Assembly: GCA_947494825.1 (NCBI GenBank)
Contig: CANLWN010000005.1
Span: 62,001 to 126,000, forward strand
Reading direction: 5' to 3'
Origin: an uncultured Flavobacteriaceae bacterium
GTDB taxonomy: Bacteria > Bacteroidota > Bacteroidia > Flavobacteriales > Flavobacteriaceae
DNA: 64,000 nucleotides
How positions within the stretch are numbered: position 1 is the first letter of the stretch; the number at the start of each line of letters is the position of its first letter. Below are positions 8,910 to 17,241 of the stretch, one piece after another. A program made the position numbers and the translations under genes. The notes below the pieces were generated by a model. It searched no databases, had not been told where the DNA came from, and saw only the letters and a program-made list of their open reading frames with translations.

Positions 8910-10154
8910 TTAAGCGGCTTCCGTGTCCACCACTTTTTTCTTCTTGTACCGCAATTTTCCCAGCTCAATACCAATGGCGGTCTTGGCCAGCATGGTAAAG
9001 ATAAAGGCACCCATGGCCCAGATGCCGAGCGTTACCCCGATTTCTATCCCTGTAGGTGTGTATTCGGCTATTTTCCCATAAGGTCCGGGTATAAATCCGG
9101 GAACGATGAGGCCAAATCCTTTTTCGATCCAAATGGCCACAAACAGTAAAAAGCACGAAAAGTACAGGACTTTGGGGTTGTTTCGCAATTTGTTGATCGT
9201 CAGAAGCACGGTAGCTAAAACGTTCAGGGGAATTGCGGTCCATATCCAAGGCAGTAAGGCTGTTTTCCCCTCCAACCCGAAGAAGAGATAATAGGCACTT
9301 TCGCTATGATGGGTGGGCGCATAAAACTCTTTGAACAGTTCCGATACCAGCATAATGATATTTATTTGGGCCGCTACCACCACAATCATTGCAATTTTTT
9401 TAATCGTTTTGTCTTCGATTTTAAAAGGAGTGTGCACCCGGATTATTGCCAGGACAAGTATAATCAAAGCCGGACCGGCCGCAAAAGCCGATGCCAGAAA
9501 GCGTGGACCCAAAAGCGCGTTGTTCCAAAACGGACGTGCCTGAAGCCCTTCGTATAAAAAGGCCGTTACCAAATGAATGCCCACCGCCCATAAAACCGAT
9601 AAAATTGCTCCGGGAATATAGACCTTGGGGTTGGCATCCTTTCCTTGATAATGCCTAAAAAGAATATAAAATGGAATACTGATGTTGATAAACAGGTAGC
9701 CGTTTAGGACAATAACATCCCAGGCAAGCATGGAACTGGGAAAATTAAAGACGCCTATGCCTGGTATCATATGCCATAATACGGAAGGTCCTCCCATATC
9801 GGCAATAACAAAGGCAAGGCACATCAATAAGGCGGCAACGGCAAGGCCCTCGCCAATAAGTACGGCCTGTTTAAAATCAATGTCGTGCAACACATAGGTG
9901 GGCATCACTAGCATGACCGCAGCAGCAGCCACTCCTACCAGAAAAGTAAAGTTGGAAATATAAAGTCCCCAGCTCACCCTATCCGTCATTCCCGTGACGC
10001 TCAAACCCTCTTCTATCTGTATGGAATAGCAATACATGCCAATGAGCATTACAAAAGTCAGAAAGGCCATCCAAATGTGGTATTTCCTTGAACCATGGGT
10101 GATATGGTCCAAACTGTCCCTCACTAAACTTCCAAAAACCTTAAGTCTTTTCAT
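8910..10154 (-). CDS. nrfD: NrfD/PsrC-family quinol dehydrogenase membrane subunit
   Basis: The 414-residue polytopic protein has about ten hydrophobic helices and a short charged C-terminus (LRYKKKKVVD). Helices such as VSWGLYISNFTFLVGVAAAA and the GPRFLASAFAAGPALIILVL region fit NrfD/PsrC/ActC proteins, which carry a quinol-binding site and pass electrons to a 4Fe-4S partner. Here the partner is the ferredoxin-type protein encoded upstream, separated by a 501-bp repeat-filled gap. In this operon it likely replaces NapC or NapGH as the menaquinol oxidase feeding NapA. The symbol denotes family, not proof of a nitrite reductase role. Confidence 0.85.
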   Translation of the reverse strand: MKRLKVFGSLVRDSLDHITHGSRKYHIWMAFLTFVMLIGMYCYSIQIEEGLSVTGMTDRVSWGLYISNFTFLVGVAAAAVMLVMPTYVLHDIDFKQAVLIGEGLAVAALLMCLAFVIADMGGPSVLWHMIPGIGVFNFPSSMLAWDVIVLNGYLFINISIPFYILFRHYQGKDANPKVYIPGAILSVLWAVGIHLVTAFLYEGLQARPFWNNALLGPRFLASAFAAGPALIILVLAIIRVHTPFKIEDKTIKKIAMIVVVAAQINIIMLVSELFKEFYAPTHHSESAYYLFFGLEGKTALLPWIWTAIPLNVLATVLLTINKLRNNPKVLYFSCFLLFVAIWIEKGFGLIVPGFIPGPYGKIAEYTPTGIEIGVTLGIWAMGAFIFTMLAKTAIGIELGKLRYKKKKVVDTEAA

Positions 10155-10655
10155 ATCCCGTTCCTATAATTGCGCATTTAGAATTGTTCACTGTCCACTG
10201 CTTGAGATTCTTCGCTTCACTCCCTTTCATTCTGAATGACAACAGATATTGATTTGTCATTCCGAGCCTGCGAGGAATCTCCGGCCCCATCGCCCAATGA
10301 GCGAAGAGGGAATAGGCAATAGCGAATAGAATTTATAATTCATCAACTTATAACTCTTACCCCATCACCCAACACTGCCTTTTGCCAACTGCTTACTGTT
10401 CAAAGTTTCTCGTTTCTGGTAGTAGTTAATCGCTCATAACTTAACCCATCATTGCCCACCATCCGCCATCAACCCATTACTGCCCACTGCTAATTGTTTA
10501 TTGTTAATTGTTTACTGTTTATTGTTCAAGGTTTCTAGTTTCTGGTAGTAGTTAATCATTCATAACTTCTAACCCATCATTGCCCGCCATCCGCCATCAA
10601 CCCATTACTGCCCACTGCTAATTGTTCACTGCTTACTGCCCACTGTCTACTGTTC
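10155..10655. repeat. Repeat-filled gap inside nap operon: heptamer repeats plus 100-bp direct repeat
   Basis: No gene is visible in these 501 bp. From about 10370 to 10650 the sequence is dominated by degenerate 7-bp units such as ATTGTTT, ATTGTTA, ACTGTTT and ACTGCTA. Within it a stretch of about 100 bp is duplicated: 10398-10497 and 10524-10625, nearly identical, both containing GTTTCT, CTGGTAGTAGTTAAT and CCATCCGCCATCAACCC. The left part contains a palindromic dispersed element (10203-10284). The repeat reaches the stop codon of the 4Fe-4S gene. Confidence 0.85.
10203..10284. repeat. Dispersed palindromic (REP/MITE-like) element, copy 1
   Basis: The left arm starts GAGATTCTTCGC and the right arm ends GCGAGGAATCTC. 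Nearer the centre, AATGACA pairs with TGTCATT around a short loop. The element recurs at 27207-27286, and a half copy lies near 24957-25010. No ORF is inside, and the two full copies share the arms and the centre GATTTGTCATTCCGAGCC. Confidence 0.8.
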
Positions 10656-11735
10656 TTAATCCATATAATACCAGAACTTGGGCTCCGTACCCAGATCTTC
10701 CTTTAGGCGGAATACTTTTTTATTTTCCAGTACCCAACGGATGGTACTATCCGGGTCCAAGAGGTTTCCAAATACCCTGGCTCCTGTAGGGCAAGCTTCC
10801 ACACAGGCTGGATCCTTCCCCGATCTGGAACGTTGTACACAAAAGGTGCATTTTTCCATCACGCCTTTTTTACGCATCCGGTTGCCCAAATAGTGCTGAT
10901 TTTTGTTGACCTCCTCCTCCGGCACCTCGGGTTTGCTCCAGTTAAAACGCCGTCCATCGTAAGGACATGCGGCCATGCAATACCTACATCCAATGCACCA
11001 ATCGTAGTCAATGACCACCAGTCCGTCCTCCTCACGCCACGTAGCTTCCACAGGGCATACGTCAACGCAGGGTGGGTTATCGCAATGAAAACACTGCGTG
11101 CCCATGTAAAAATGACCTTCCGCAGGCACTTCATGGTAGTAATTATCATCGGCCTCATTAAACTTAAAGCCTTCCCCATCCTTCATTTCATGGATACGGA
11201 TGTACTGCATTTCCGAATTTCTATCCTGATTGTTCTCCTTGACACAGGCGCTTACGCAGTCCATATATCCCTGACATTTGGAAATATTGAAGGCATACCC
11301 GAAGAGTACATCCTCCGGGGCATCGGTGGTTGTCATGGTGATGTTCTTCTTCTTGCGCAATTGGTAGGACCGCACCAAACGATCAACGGTGGCCTTGCGC
11401 TCTTCCTTGGACATTAATTTATAATTCCCCTTAAACTGCTCTTCCCAATCAATCTGTGCTTTTTCCTTGGTTTCCTCTCCCGCAATCATACTACAGGAGG
11501 TACTTACCGCGCCCGCACCGATCATTAAACTGGCCGTCAATTGTTTAAAAGCAGACCTGCGGTCCATTTTAACATCAAACACCTGTTCGAAGCCGTCCTT
11601 TTTGGCCTCTTCGCCTATGCTCTTTTGGTGGGAGCCACATCCACCGGAGGTTTTTCCACACCCACAGCCAGAATGCGCAGTTTCTTTTTGGGAACTGCCA
11701 AGATTTAAGGAATACCATTTCTTTTTATCGCTCAT
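10656..11735 (-). CDS. 4Fe-4S ferredoxin-type electron transfer subunit (NrfC/PsrB/DmsB-like), Tat-exported
   Basis: The 359-residue protein has four Cys-rich cluster motifs: CQGYMDCVSACVKENN, CFHCDNPPCVDVCP, CIGCRYCMAACP and CTFCVQRSRSGKDPACVEACP, the arrangement of NrfC/PsrB/DmsB subunits with four [4Fe-4S] clusters. A Tat-like motif DRRSAFKQL (Arg59-Arg60) precedes a hydrophobic stretch and a lipobox-like STSC (Cys81). Unusually, about 58 residues rich in Cys and Gly (GCGCGKTSGGCGSH, 23-36) stand before the twin arginines. It should pass electrons from the NrfD subunit to the cytochromes and NapA. It lies between the tetraheme lipoprotein gene and the repeat gap. Confidence 0.88.
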   Translation of the reverse strand: MSDKKKWYSLNLGSSQKETAHSGCGCGKTSGGCGSHQKSIGEEAKKDGFEQVFDVKMDRRSAFKQLTASLMIGAGAVSTSCSMIAGEETKEKAQIDWEEQFKGNYKLMSKEERKATVDRLVRSYQLRKKKNITMTTTDAPEDVLFGYAFNISKCQGYMDCVSACVKENNQDRNSEMQYIRIHEMKDGEGFKFNEADDNYYHEVPAEGHFYMGTQCFHCDNPPCVDVCPVEATWREEDGLVVIDYDWCIGCRYCMAACPYDGRRFNWSKPEVPEEEVNKNQHYLGNRMRKKGVMEKCTFCVQRSRSGKDPACVEACPTGARVFGNLLDPDSTIRWVLENKKVFRLKEDLGTEPKFWYYMD

Positions 11736-11765
11736 GACCTTTTTTTTAAATCTAACGCCTGTTGT

Positions 11766-12380
11766 TCATTCTCTTTCCTGTACTTTCCGGGTGTTGAACC
11801 GCACAGGCCATTTGGATGCTATTTGTGGCTGATGCGGGTTATGACAGTTTACACAGGTCATGGCCGCCCTAGGCGGAGCCCAGCCTCCGATATTTTTCCC
11901 GTGGGCGCCCCCTTTCCAATCCTCGAACTGATTGTTATGGCATTGACTGCACAGTTGATAACTTTGGTTCAAATCGACCATCTTTCCCGTAAGGCTTTGT
12001 AAATTATTCATATTGCTCCCATCATGGCACGTAATACAGTTCATGGCATTTTCATTGGCATGCACCAATTTGATATCCCAATGCGCCTTTTTAATATCCT
12101 TTCCCTGCAATTCCTCCAAAGGTTTGATGTGACATTCCAGGCAGGGATAGGATTTGATCTGGCCTTTGCGTTCAGGTATCAGGAAGGTATGGCCTCCTTC
12201 GGTAATTTCAATCGTCTTGATATCGCCCAGATAATCCTCGGAGGAAATGGACGTCCCGTGGTACTTCTTGCTCTCTTCCTCTATTTTCTCTCCTAAGCTA
12301 TGATATTCGCTCTCTTTATGCTTGCAGGACAGCACGCCACACAATACTAGGAAACCCACCAAGATCTTTACGTTATTCAT
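11766..12380 (-). CDS. Tetraheme cytochrome c lipoprotein of nap operon
   Basis: The 204-residue protein has a lipobox (GVLSC, Cys19) and four CxxCH heme sites: CLECH, CITCH, CSQCH and CVNCH, the last in the context MTCVNCHNPHQPQ. It also has extra histidines able to serve as distal ligands. It does not look like NapC/NirT, which has an N-terminal membrane helix and a different spacing. Its start overlaps the end of the NapB-like gene by 8 bp, so the two cytochromes are translationally coupled. The likely role is electron relay between the Fe-S/NrfD pair and NapB/NapA in the periplasm. This role is inferred from position. Confidence 0.8.
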   Translation of the reverse strand: MNNVKILVGFLVLCGVLSCKHKESEYHSLGEKIEEESKKYHGTSISSEDYLGDIKTIEITEGGHTFLIPERKGQIKSYPCLECHIKPLEELQGKDIKKAHWDIKLVHANENAMNCITCHDGSNMNNLQSLTGKMVDLNQSYQLCSQCHNNQFEDWKGGAHGKNIGGWAPPRAAMTCVNCHNPHQPQIASKWPVRFNTRKVQERE

Positions 12381-13068
12381 TTACATCGGTATTAGCTCTT
12401 ATAAACGACATCGCAGCCCGTGTTTCCCCTGTTTTGGGCACATGGCATTGTCTGCAATTGATACGTTCCGGATGGTCAATCCGAAGTTCCTTCACCGCAC
12501 CGGGCCCCGCGTGGCAGGCAAGACAATTTTCCCGTAACTGCAGTGGATGCGGGACAACAGGCGGGCTGCCATCAAGCGCGTTGTTAACGCCCACTGCAGG
12601 AGCGGGTTTTTTATAGAAGGTGTTGGCCGCAAACGTTGATCGCGCCACCTGGGTCACATGACACTGCCTGCAATTAATCATCTCCGGGTGGGGCGTAACC
12701 GGGGCGTAGGCGTTGAATTTTTCCACAAAGCCCCCGTTTTGATGGCATTGCAGGCACACCTTGCCTCCCATACTGCGTTCCTCTTTGACCGGGTGTGGAA
12801 TACTGGGAGGTGCGCCGGTGTACGCCCTATTGCCGTAATACGTATCCAGGGTTCTTTGATGATTTTCATCAATGGGCATATTCAGATACTCCAAAGCAAA
12901 TTCCGATCGTTCAAAGACCGCACTTTCCGATGGGATAATAGGAACCTCCCTTTCTTCCGAAATAGGGATATAGGCCTCCTCAAGACCCTTTTCATAACTG
13001 TAGTTCCAAATGACCACAAAAGCCACGAACAAAATGGCAAACAGCGATAGGATTCCTAGTCTTTTCAT
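12373..13068 (-). CDS. napB: NapB-like nitrate reductase cytochrome c subunit with duplicated diheme module
   Basis: The 231-residue protein has an N-terminal membrane helix (5-22) that looks like an uncleaved anchor, and four heme sites: CLQCH (105-109), CRQCH (133-137), CLACH (182-186) and CRQCH (205-209). Two modules repeat the NapB pattern: PPSIPHP (87-93) leading to NCRQCHV (132-138), then PPVVPHP (169-175) leading to NCRQCHV (204-210). Canonical NapB has one such module and two hemes, so this is a tandem duplication in one chain. It should deliver electrons to NapA, encoded upstream. The gene overlaps the tetraheme lipoprotein gene by 8 bp. Confidence 0.85.
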   Translation of the reverse strand: MKRLGILSLFAILFVAFVVIWNYSYEKGLEEAYIPISEEREVPIIPSESAVFERSEFALEYLNMPIDENHQRTLDTYYGNRAYTGAPPSIPHPVKEERSMGGKVCLQCHQNGGFVEKFNAYAPVTPHPEMINCRQCHVTQVARSTFAANTFYKKPAPAVGVNNALDGSPPVVPHPLQLRENCLACHAGPGAVKELRIDHPERINCRQCHVPKTGETRAAMSFIRANTDVNE

Positions 13069-13152
13069 TTGCTTATATTACTTGGTTGAAAGTTCAAGTT
13101 CAAAAATTGATAATTGCTAATTGTTCATTGCTAATTGTTCATTGTTTATTGT
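13069..13152. repeat. Short heptamer-repeat array between napA and napB-like gene
   Basis: The gap carries ATTGATA, ATTGCTA, ATTGTTC, ATTGCTA, ATTGTTC, ATTGTTT and ATTGTTC in 7-bp phase, and the napA stop codon lies inside the last unit (ATTGTTCA). This is the clearest view of the 7-bp period. Confidence 0.8.
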
Positions 13153-15483
13153 TCAAGCTTTTTCCACTTTCACCGCGCATTTCTTGTAATCCGGTTCCTT
13201 TGAAATGGGGCAAAAAGAATCCAAGGTGATATCGTTGATCAACATATTTTCATCAAAAAAGGGCACAAAAACTTGCATGGGCGCCGGCACACCTCTTTGG
13301 TTTACCGAGGCGGGTAGGGTGATTTCGCCCCTTCGGGTCGTTAATTTCACCTTATCCCCCGTTCTGATCTGCATTCGTTTGGCATCCCCGGGATTTAACT
13401 CCACATAGGCATGCGGCATGGCCTGATGCAGTACCGGTATTCTACGTGTCATGGATCCCGTATGCCAGTGCTCCACTACACGGCCTGTACCCAACCAAAA
13501 GGGGTAGTCCGCATCTGGTTCTTCTGCGGCGGGTTCATATGGTCGCTGCCAAATAATGGCCTTCCCGTCCTTCTTGCCATAAAAATGAAAATCCTTGCCG
13601 TTGGAGCAGGCCGGATCATATTTGGCATTGAACCGCCATTTGGTCGATTTTCCATCCACATAGGGCCACATGGCCCCGGGTTGCGATTTTAAGACCTCAA
13701 GCGGTGCCATATTGTGTTTCTTCCCTTCATGGTGCCTTCTGTATTCGTTGTAGATTTCCTCAACATGTGTTTCTTCCTTGTAATAGAACTGTTTTTCGTA
13801 GCCCAAGCGCTTGGCGACCTCAATCAACTGCCAAGTATCGCTCATGGCCTCCCCGGGCGGTTCCAGCATTTGTTCAAAGTACTGTGTCCGCCGTTCCGAA
13901 TTACCGTACATGCCTTCGCGTTCGATCCACATCGCGGAAGGCAATATCACATCCGCAATATCGGTGGTGGGCGTGGGATAGATGTCGGAAACGACAATAA
14001 ACCGGCCTTCCTTTTTAGCCCCGTCCCTGTACCGCTTAAGTTTTGGCATGGTCACCATGGGATTGGTTACCTGAATCCACATGAAGCGGATATCGCCCCG
14101 ATCCAACGCCCGGAACATTTCAACGGTATGGTAGGTGGGCTTGGCCGGAATATTCTCTACGGGAACATCCCATATTTTTGCGGCAAATTCGCGATGTTCC
14201 TTGTTCATCACCACCCCATGGGGCAATTTATGGGTCAGTGTACCTACTTCCCGTACCGTGCCACATGCGCTGGGTTGTCCAGTGAGTGAAAACGGACTAT
14301 TGCCCGGTGTGGAAATTTTACCCGTAAGCAAGTGAATGTTGTATACGATATTGTTGATCCAGGTGCCACGGGAATGTTGGTTCATGCCCATACACCAAAA
14401 GGACATCACCTTTTTATTGGGATCGCCAAAATGTGCCGCCATATATTTGATGTCCTTTACGGATACCCCTGAAAGCTTCGCAACTTTTTCCGGGGAATAG
14501 TCTTCCAGGAAGGCCTTGTACTGCTCAAAGTTTATTTTTTCCGGCTTGTCGGTAAATTTATAGTGGTCCTCCAGACCGTACCCCATCTTGGTGAGTCCCT
14601 TGCTAAAATTGCAATGTTCTTCCACAAAGGCCTTGTTCATCCACCCGTTGCGAATAATCTCATAACAAATGGCATTGCCCACGGCCAAATCGGTTTGCGG
14701 ATTGAATAGAATGGATTTATCGGCCGCCATGCTGGTACGCGTTGTCCGTGTAGCAAAATCAATAATCTTAACTCCGCGTTTTAAACGTTGATCCAACAAT
14801 CTGGAGAACAATACCGGATGCATTTCGGCCATATTATTGCCCCACAGGAAAAAGGTATCGGCATAATCAATATCCTCGTAACATCCCATGGGCTCATCCA
14901 GCCCAAAAGAGGTTAAAAATCCGGTGACCGCCGTTGCCATGCAAAGTCGTGCATTGGCCTCTACGTTATTGGTGCCGATACAACCTTTGAACAGTTTGGA
15001 GGCCACATAACCATCCGGGATGGTCCATTGTCCCGAACCATAAATTGCTACCGCATCCTTGCCATGGTCGTTTACGGTCTCTTTCATTTTGGAAGCAACA
15101 AGGTCCAAGGCCTCTTGCATGGAAGTTTCAACGTAGGTACCGTTCTTTTTTACCAAGGGCTTTGTCAATCTATCTTTGCCATATAGCGCCATAATGGAAT
15201 GGTAGCCCTTTACACAGCATAGGCCTTTATTTACCGGAGAAGCCGGGTCTCCCTTTACGGCAACCGCCTTCCCGGCTTCCGTACCTATAAGGACACCGCA
15301 TCCTACGCCACAAAACCTACAAGGGGCTTTTTTCCAATCCAGATTGGCACCCTCGGGAATGCCCTTTTCCTGCTCCTCCGCAAATATGATTCCGGGAAAC
15401 ATGGCTGCTGCCGTGGTCATTGCCGATAAAACGGCCATTTTCTTTATAAAACTTCTCCTATCAGTGTATATAGATCGGTACAT
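13153..15483 (-). CDS. napA: Periplasmic nitrate reductase catalytic subunit NapA
   Basis: The 776-residue molybdoenzyme has a Tat signal (DRRSFIKKM, 8-16), a [4Fe-4S] motif with Cys55, Cys58, Cys62 and Cys90 (CRFCGVGCGV and LCCVKG), and a molybdenum-ligating Cys181 in NARLCMATAV, the Nap/Fdh-type context. A C-terminal molydopterin-dinucleotide-binding domain (from about 660: FWLGTGRVVEHWHTG) is complete. It binds Mo-bis-MGD and reduces nitrate to nitrite in the periplasm. It follows napD by 5 bp and is followed by cytochrome genes. Length is slightly below the E. coli protein (about 830), as is usual for the monomeric branch. Confidence 0.95.
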   Translation of the reverse strand: MYRSIYTDRRSFIKKMAVLSAMTTAAAMFPGIIFAEEQEKGIPEGANLDWKKAPCRFCGVGCGVLIGTEAGKAVAVKGDPASPVNKGLCCVKGYHSIMALYGKDRLTKPLVKKNGTYVETSMQEALDLVASKMKETVNDHGKDAVAIYGSGQWTIPDGYVASKLFKGCIGTNNVEANARLCMATAVTGFLTSFGLDEPMGCYEDIDYADTFFLWGNNMAEMHPVLFSRLLDQRLKRGVKIIDFATRTTRTSMAADKSILFNPQTDLAVGNAICYEIIRNGWMNKAFVEEHCNFSKGLTKMGYGLEDHYKFTDKPEKINFEQYKAFLEDYSPEKVAKLSGVSVKDIKYMAAHFGDPNKKVMSFWCMGMNQHSRGTWINNIVYNIHLLTGKISTPGNSPFSLTGQPSACGTVREVGTLTHKLPHGVVMNKEHREFAAKIWDVPVENIPAKPTYHTVEMFRALDRGDIRFMWIQVTNPMVTMPKLKRYRDGAKKEGRFIVVSDIYPTPTTDIADVILPSAMWIEREGMYGNSERRTQYFEQMLEPPGEAMSDTWQLIEVAKRLGYEKQFYYKEETHVEEIYNEYRRHHEGKKHNMAPLEVLKSQPGAMWPYVDGKSTKWRFNAKYDPACSNGKDFHFYGKKDGKAIIWQRPYEPAAEEPDADYPFWLGTGRVVEHWHTGSMTRRIPVLHQAMPHAYVELNPGDAKRMQIRTGDKVKLTTRRGEITLPASVNQRGVPAPMQVFVPFFDENMLINDITLDSFCPISKEPDYKKCAVKVEKA

Positions 15484-15488
15484 AGCGC

Positions 15489-15728
15489 CTATTCGTTTTT
15501 TGGAGTTTCAAATCCGGAAACCATCGCCAGTAATTTTAGGCTGGGAATCCTTTCCAATTTTTCCTTTAAAATATCTTCTTCCTGCTTGTTGTTCGTTTCA
15601 GTAACAAGAATTAGTACATCCTCATTATTCGCAGGTAGCACCTCGCAGGCCTCAATGTTGGACAAGGCCTCTATAAGGTACTCTTTTTTTCCTGTGTGCG
15701 GATGTGCTAAATAACTTTTGATCGGCAT
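15489..15728 (-). CDS. napD: NapD-like chaperone for NapA
   Basis: A 79-residue cytoplasmic protein with a ferredoxin-like beta-alpha-beta pattern and the NapD features: a short N-terminal strand, an ALSNIEACEVLPANNEDVLILV middle, and a C-terminal GFETP extension. NapD binds the Tat signal of NapA and holds export until the cofactor is inserted. Position directly upstream of napA (5 bp) and downstream of the porin gene (1 bp) supports the call despite the short sequence. Confidence 0.8.
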   Translation of the reverse strand: MPIKSYLAHPHTGKKEYLIEALSNIEACEVLPANNEDVLILVTETNNKQEEDILKEKLERIPSLKLLAMVSGFETPKNE

Positions 15729-15729
15729 T

Positions 15730-16995
15730 TTAATTTATTGGTGTTGTAAAGAGCGTAGGTTTTATGGTGATCATCGCCCACGCCCAATAGTTGGTATTAT
15801 CGTCAAAGTTGTTCTTTAGGATTTCCATCCCTTCGGACGCAAAAAGATGGGAGTATCCGAGCTTTATGTTGACGTATTTCACAAAGTCATACGAATACAC
15901 CAAATCCAACTCTGTGCCCAGTTGTTTGGAATCTCCAGCGGCCAAATCTGCTGCAGCAGAGAAATTGTGCAACCTAATGTTCAGGTTCGATTTTTCATTG
16001 GTCTTAACCACAGATCCCAAGTACAGATCAAACAGCCCCACATTATTGATATGGTTCCCCACAAAAAAGTAATCCATTAATCCATTGAATTTATGGTTGG
16101 TACCATAAAAAGGGGTAAAGGCATCGTTCTCACCACCGGATGGAGCTCCGTTATCATTGCCGCTTTGCCATTCCCCACCAGCTATCACCCGCCATTGTTC
16201 CGTAGCCTTGTAGCTTCCTTCAAGTCCCAAGAGATAGGCACCTATATCATTGTCATTTACGTCCTTTCCAAACTGATAATACAGGTTGGATACCAGACCC
16301 ATACGGTCCCGATTGTATTTTATATGGGTACCTACGGTTTGGCTATATCTGGTTTCATTGTTATCCGCATTGAGGTCATCTATAAATTGTAATCCATTGT
16401 TCAGGAAAAGGAGGCTCCCTGATAGGTTTTCCCAATCCTTGTGCAACCATGCAAATTGGATGCTCTTATAGGTCCTTGGTACGGTCAAGGTGGTTCCGGT
16501 GAGTGCCTCCCCATTCTGGTTAAAACCCGCCCCCAAATGGAATACTAAACCATCTTTAGTATACTTAAAGAGGGCCACATCATGGCTTCGTGCCTGTTGC
16601 GCCCAGGCAACACCACCAAAAATCCGTTGATCGTCATAGTTCAATACTTGTCGCCCCAATTTTAATGTGACCTCTGGACTGAAAAGCAATTCGCCCCAAG
16701 CCTGGTGCAGACTAAAACCGTTGTTATCTGTGGTATTCAGCTGTGGCACATCGCCCCATACCCTGATGTCCTGAACGCTGATATAGAAATTTAGTTTTTC
16801 AATGTTAAGACCGGTGTTCAATCGGGTCCTTTGGGAAACAAAAGTGGCAGCATCCACGTTATCTGGAAAAAGCGTTTGAAATCCATGCCTAAATTCGAAA
16901 CGGGGGCGTACCTCCGCATCAATTTTCAATTGCGCACTTGCAAAGTTTATCCAAAACAAAAAACATAACGTGCTATAAAGTATGGTTTTATACAT
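15730..16995 (-). CDS. Outer-membrane porin-like protein (alginate-export/AlgE-like family)
   Basis: Read from the ATG at 16995 (421 residues), the protein starts with a signal peptide ending NFASAQ; a start 15 codons upstream at 17040 is possible but spoils the signal. The mature part is a beta-barrel with aromatic-flanked strands (for example LKIDAEVRPRFEFRHGF and VTLKLGRQVLNYDDQR), matching proteins annotated as alginate-export family in Bacteroidota. In a nap locus it may be an outer-membrane channel for nitrate or other anions rather than alginate. It is the first gene of the operon, with its stop 1 bp from the napD start. Confidence 0.75.
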   Translation of the reverse strand: MYKTILYSTLCFLFWINFASAQLKIDAEVRPRFEFRHGFQTLFPDNVDAATFVSQRTRLNTGLNIEKLNFYISVQDIRVWGDVPQLNTTDNNGFSLHQAWGELLFSPEVTLKLGRQVLNYDDQRIFGGVAWAQQARSHDVALFKYTKDGLVFHLGAGFNQNGEALTGTTLTVPRTYKSIQFAWLHKDWENLSGSLLFLNNGLQFIDDLNADNNETRYSQTVGTHIKYNRDRMGLVSNLYYQFGKDVNDNDIGAYLLGLEGSYKATEQWRVIAGGEWQSGNDNGAPSGGENDAFTPFYGTNHKFNGLMDYFFVGNHINNVGLFDLYLGSVVKTNEKSNLNIRLHNFSAAADLAAGDSKQLGTELDLVYSYDFVKYVNIKLGYSHLFASEGMEILKNNFDDNTNYWAWAMITIKPTLFTTPIN

Positions 16996-17241
16996 GAACA
17001 GTGGGTTGGCCTTACACTCTCTTAAATTACAAAATTTCATTGGTTTATTTCTTTAAAGTTTGATGGATTAAAGTTCAGGTATCACGTCTTAAATTCCAGG
17101 TTTGGGGAGTAGCTTTGATTGTAAGGTATGGCTCACCGCTGACCACGAAGCGTCAAACTTCCTGTGTCCAAGCTGTAACCCCATAACCCATTTCCTCATT
17201 GCTATTCCCCAATCTCTCAAACCTAATTCATAAATGCCGAC

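Noticed and set aside
8884-9010. N-terminal extension of the DUF7009-like protein
   Set aside because: It lies inside the NrfD coding sequence and is out of character with the conserved start at 8884.
10290-10655. CRISPR-like array
   Set aside because: Repeats are 7-bp phased and degenerate, without constant-length unique spacers; no cas genes are nearby.
13714-14289. Long plus-strand ORF inside napA
   Set aside because: Shadow of napA on the opposite strand; napA is unambiguous.
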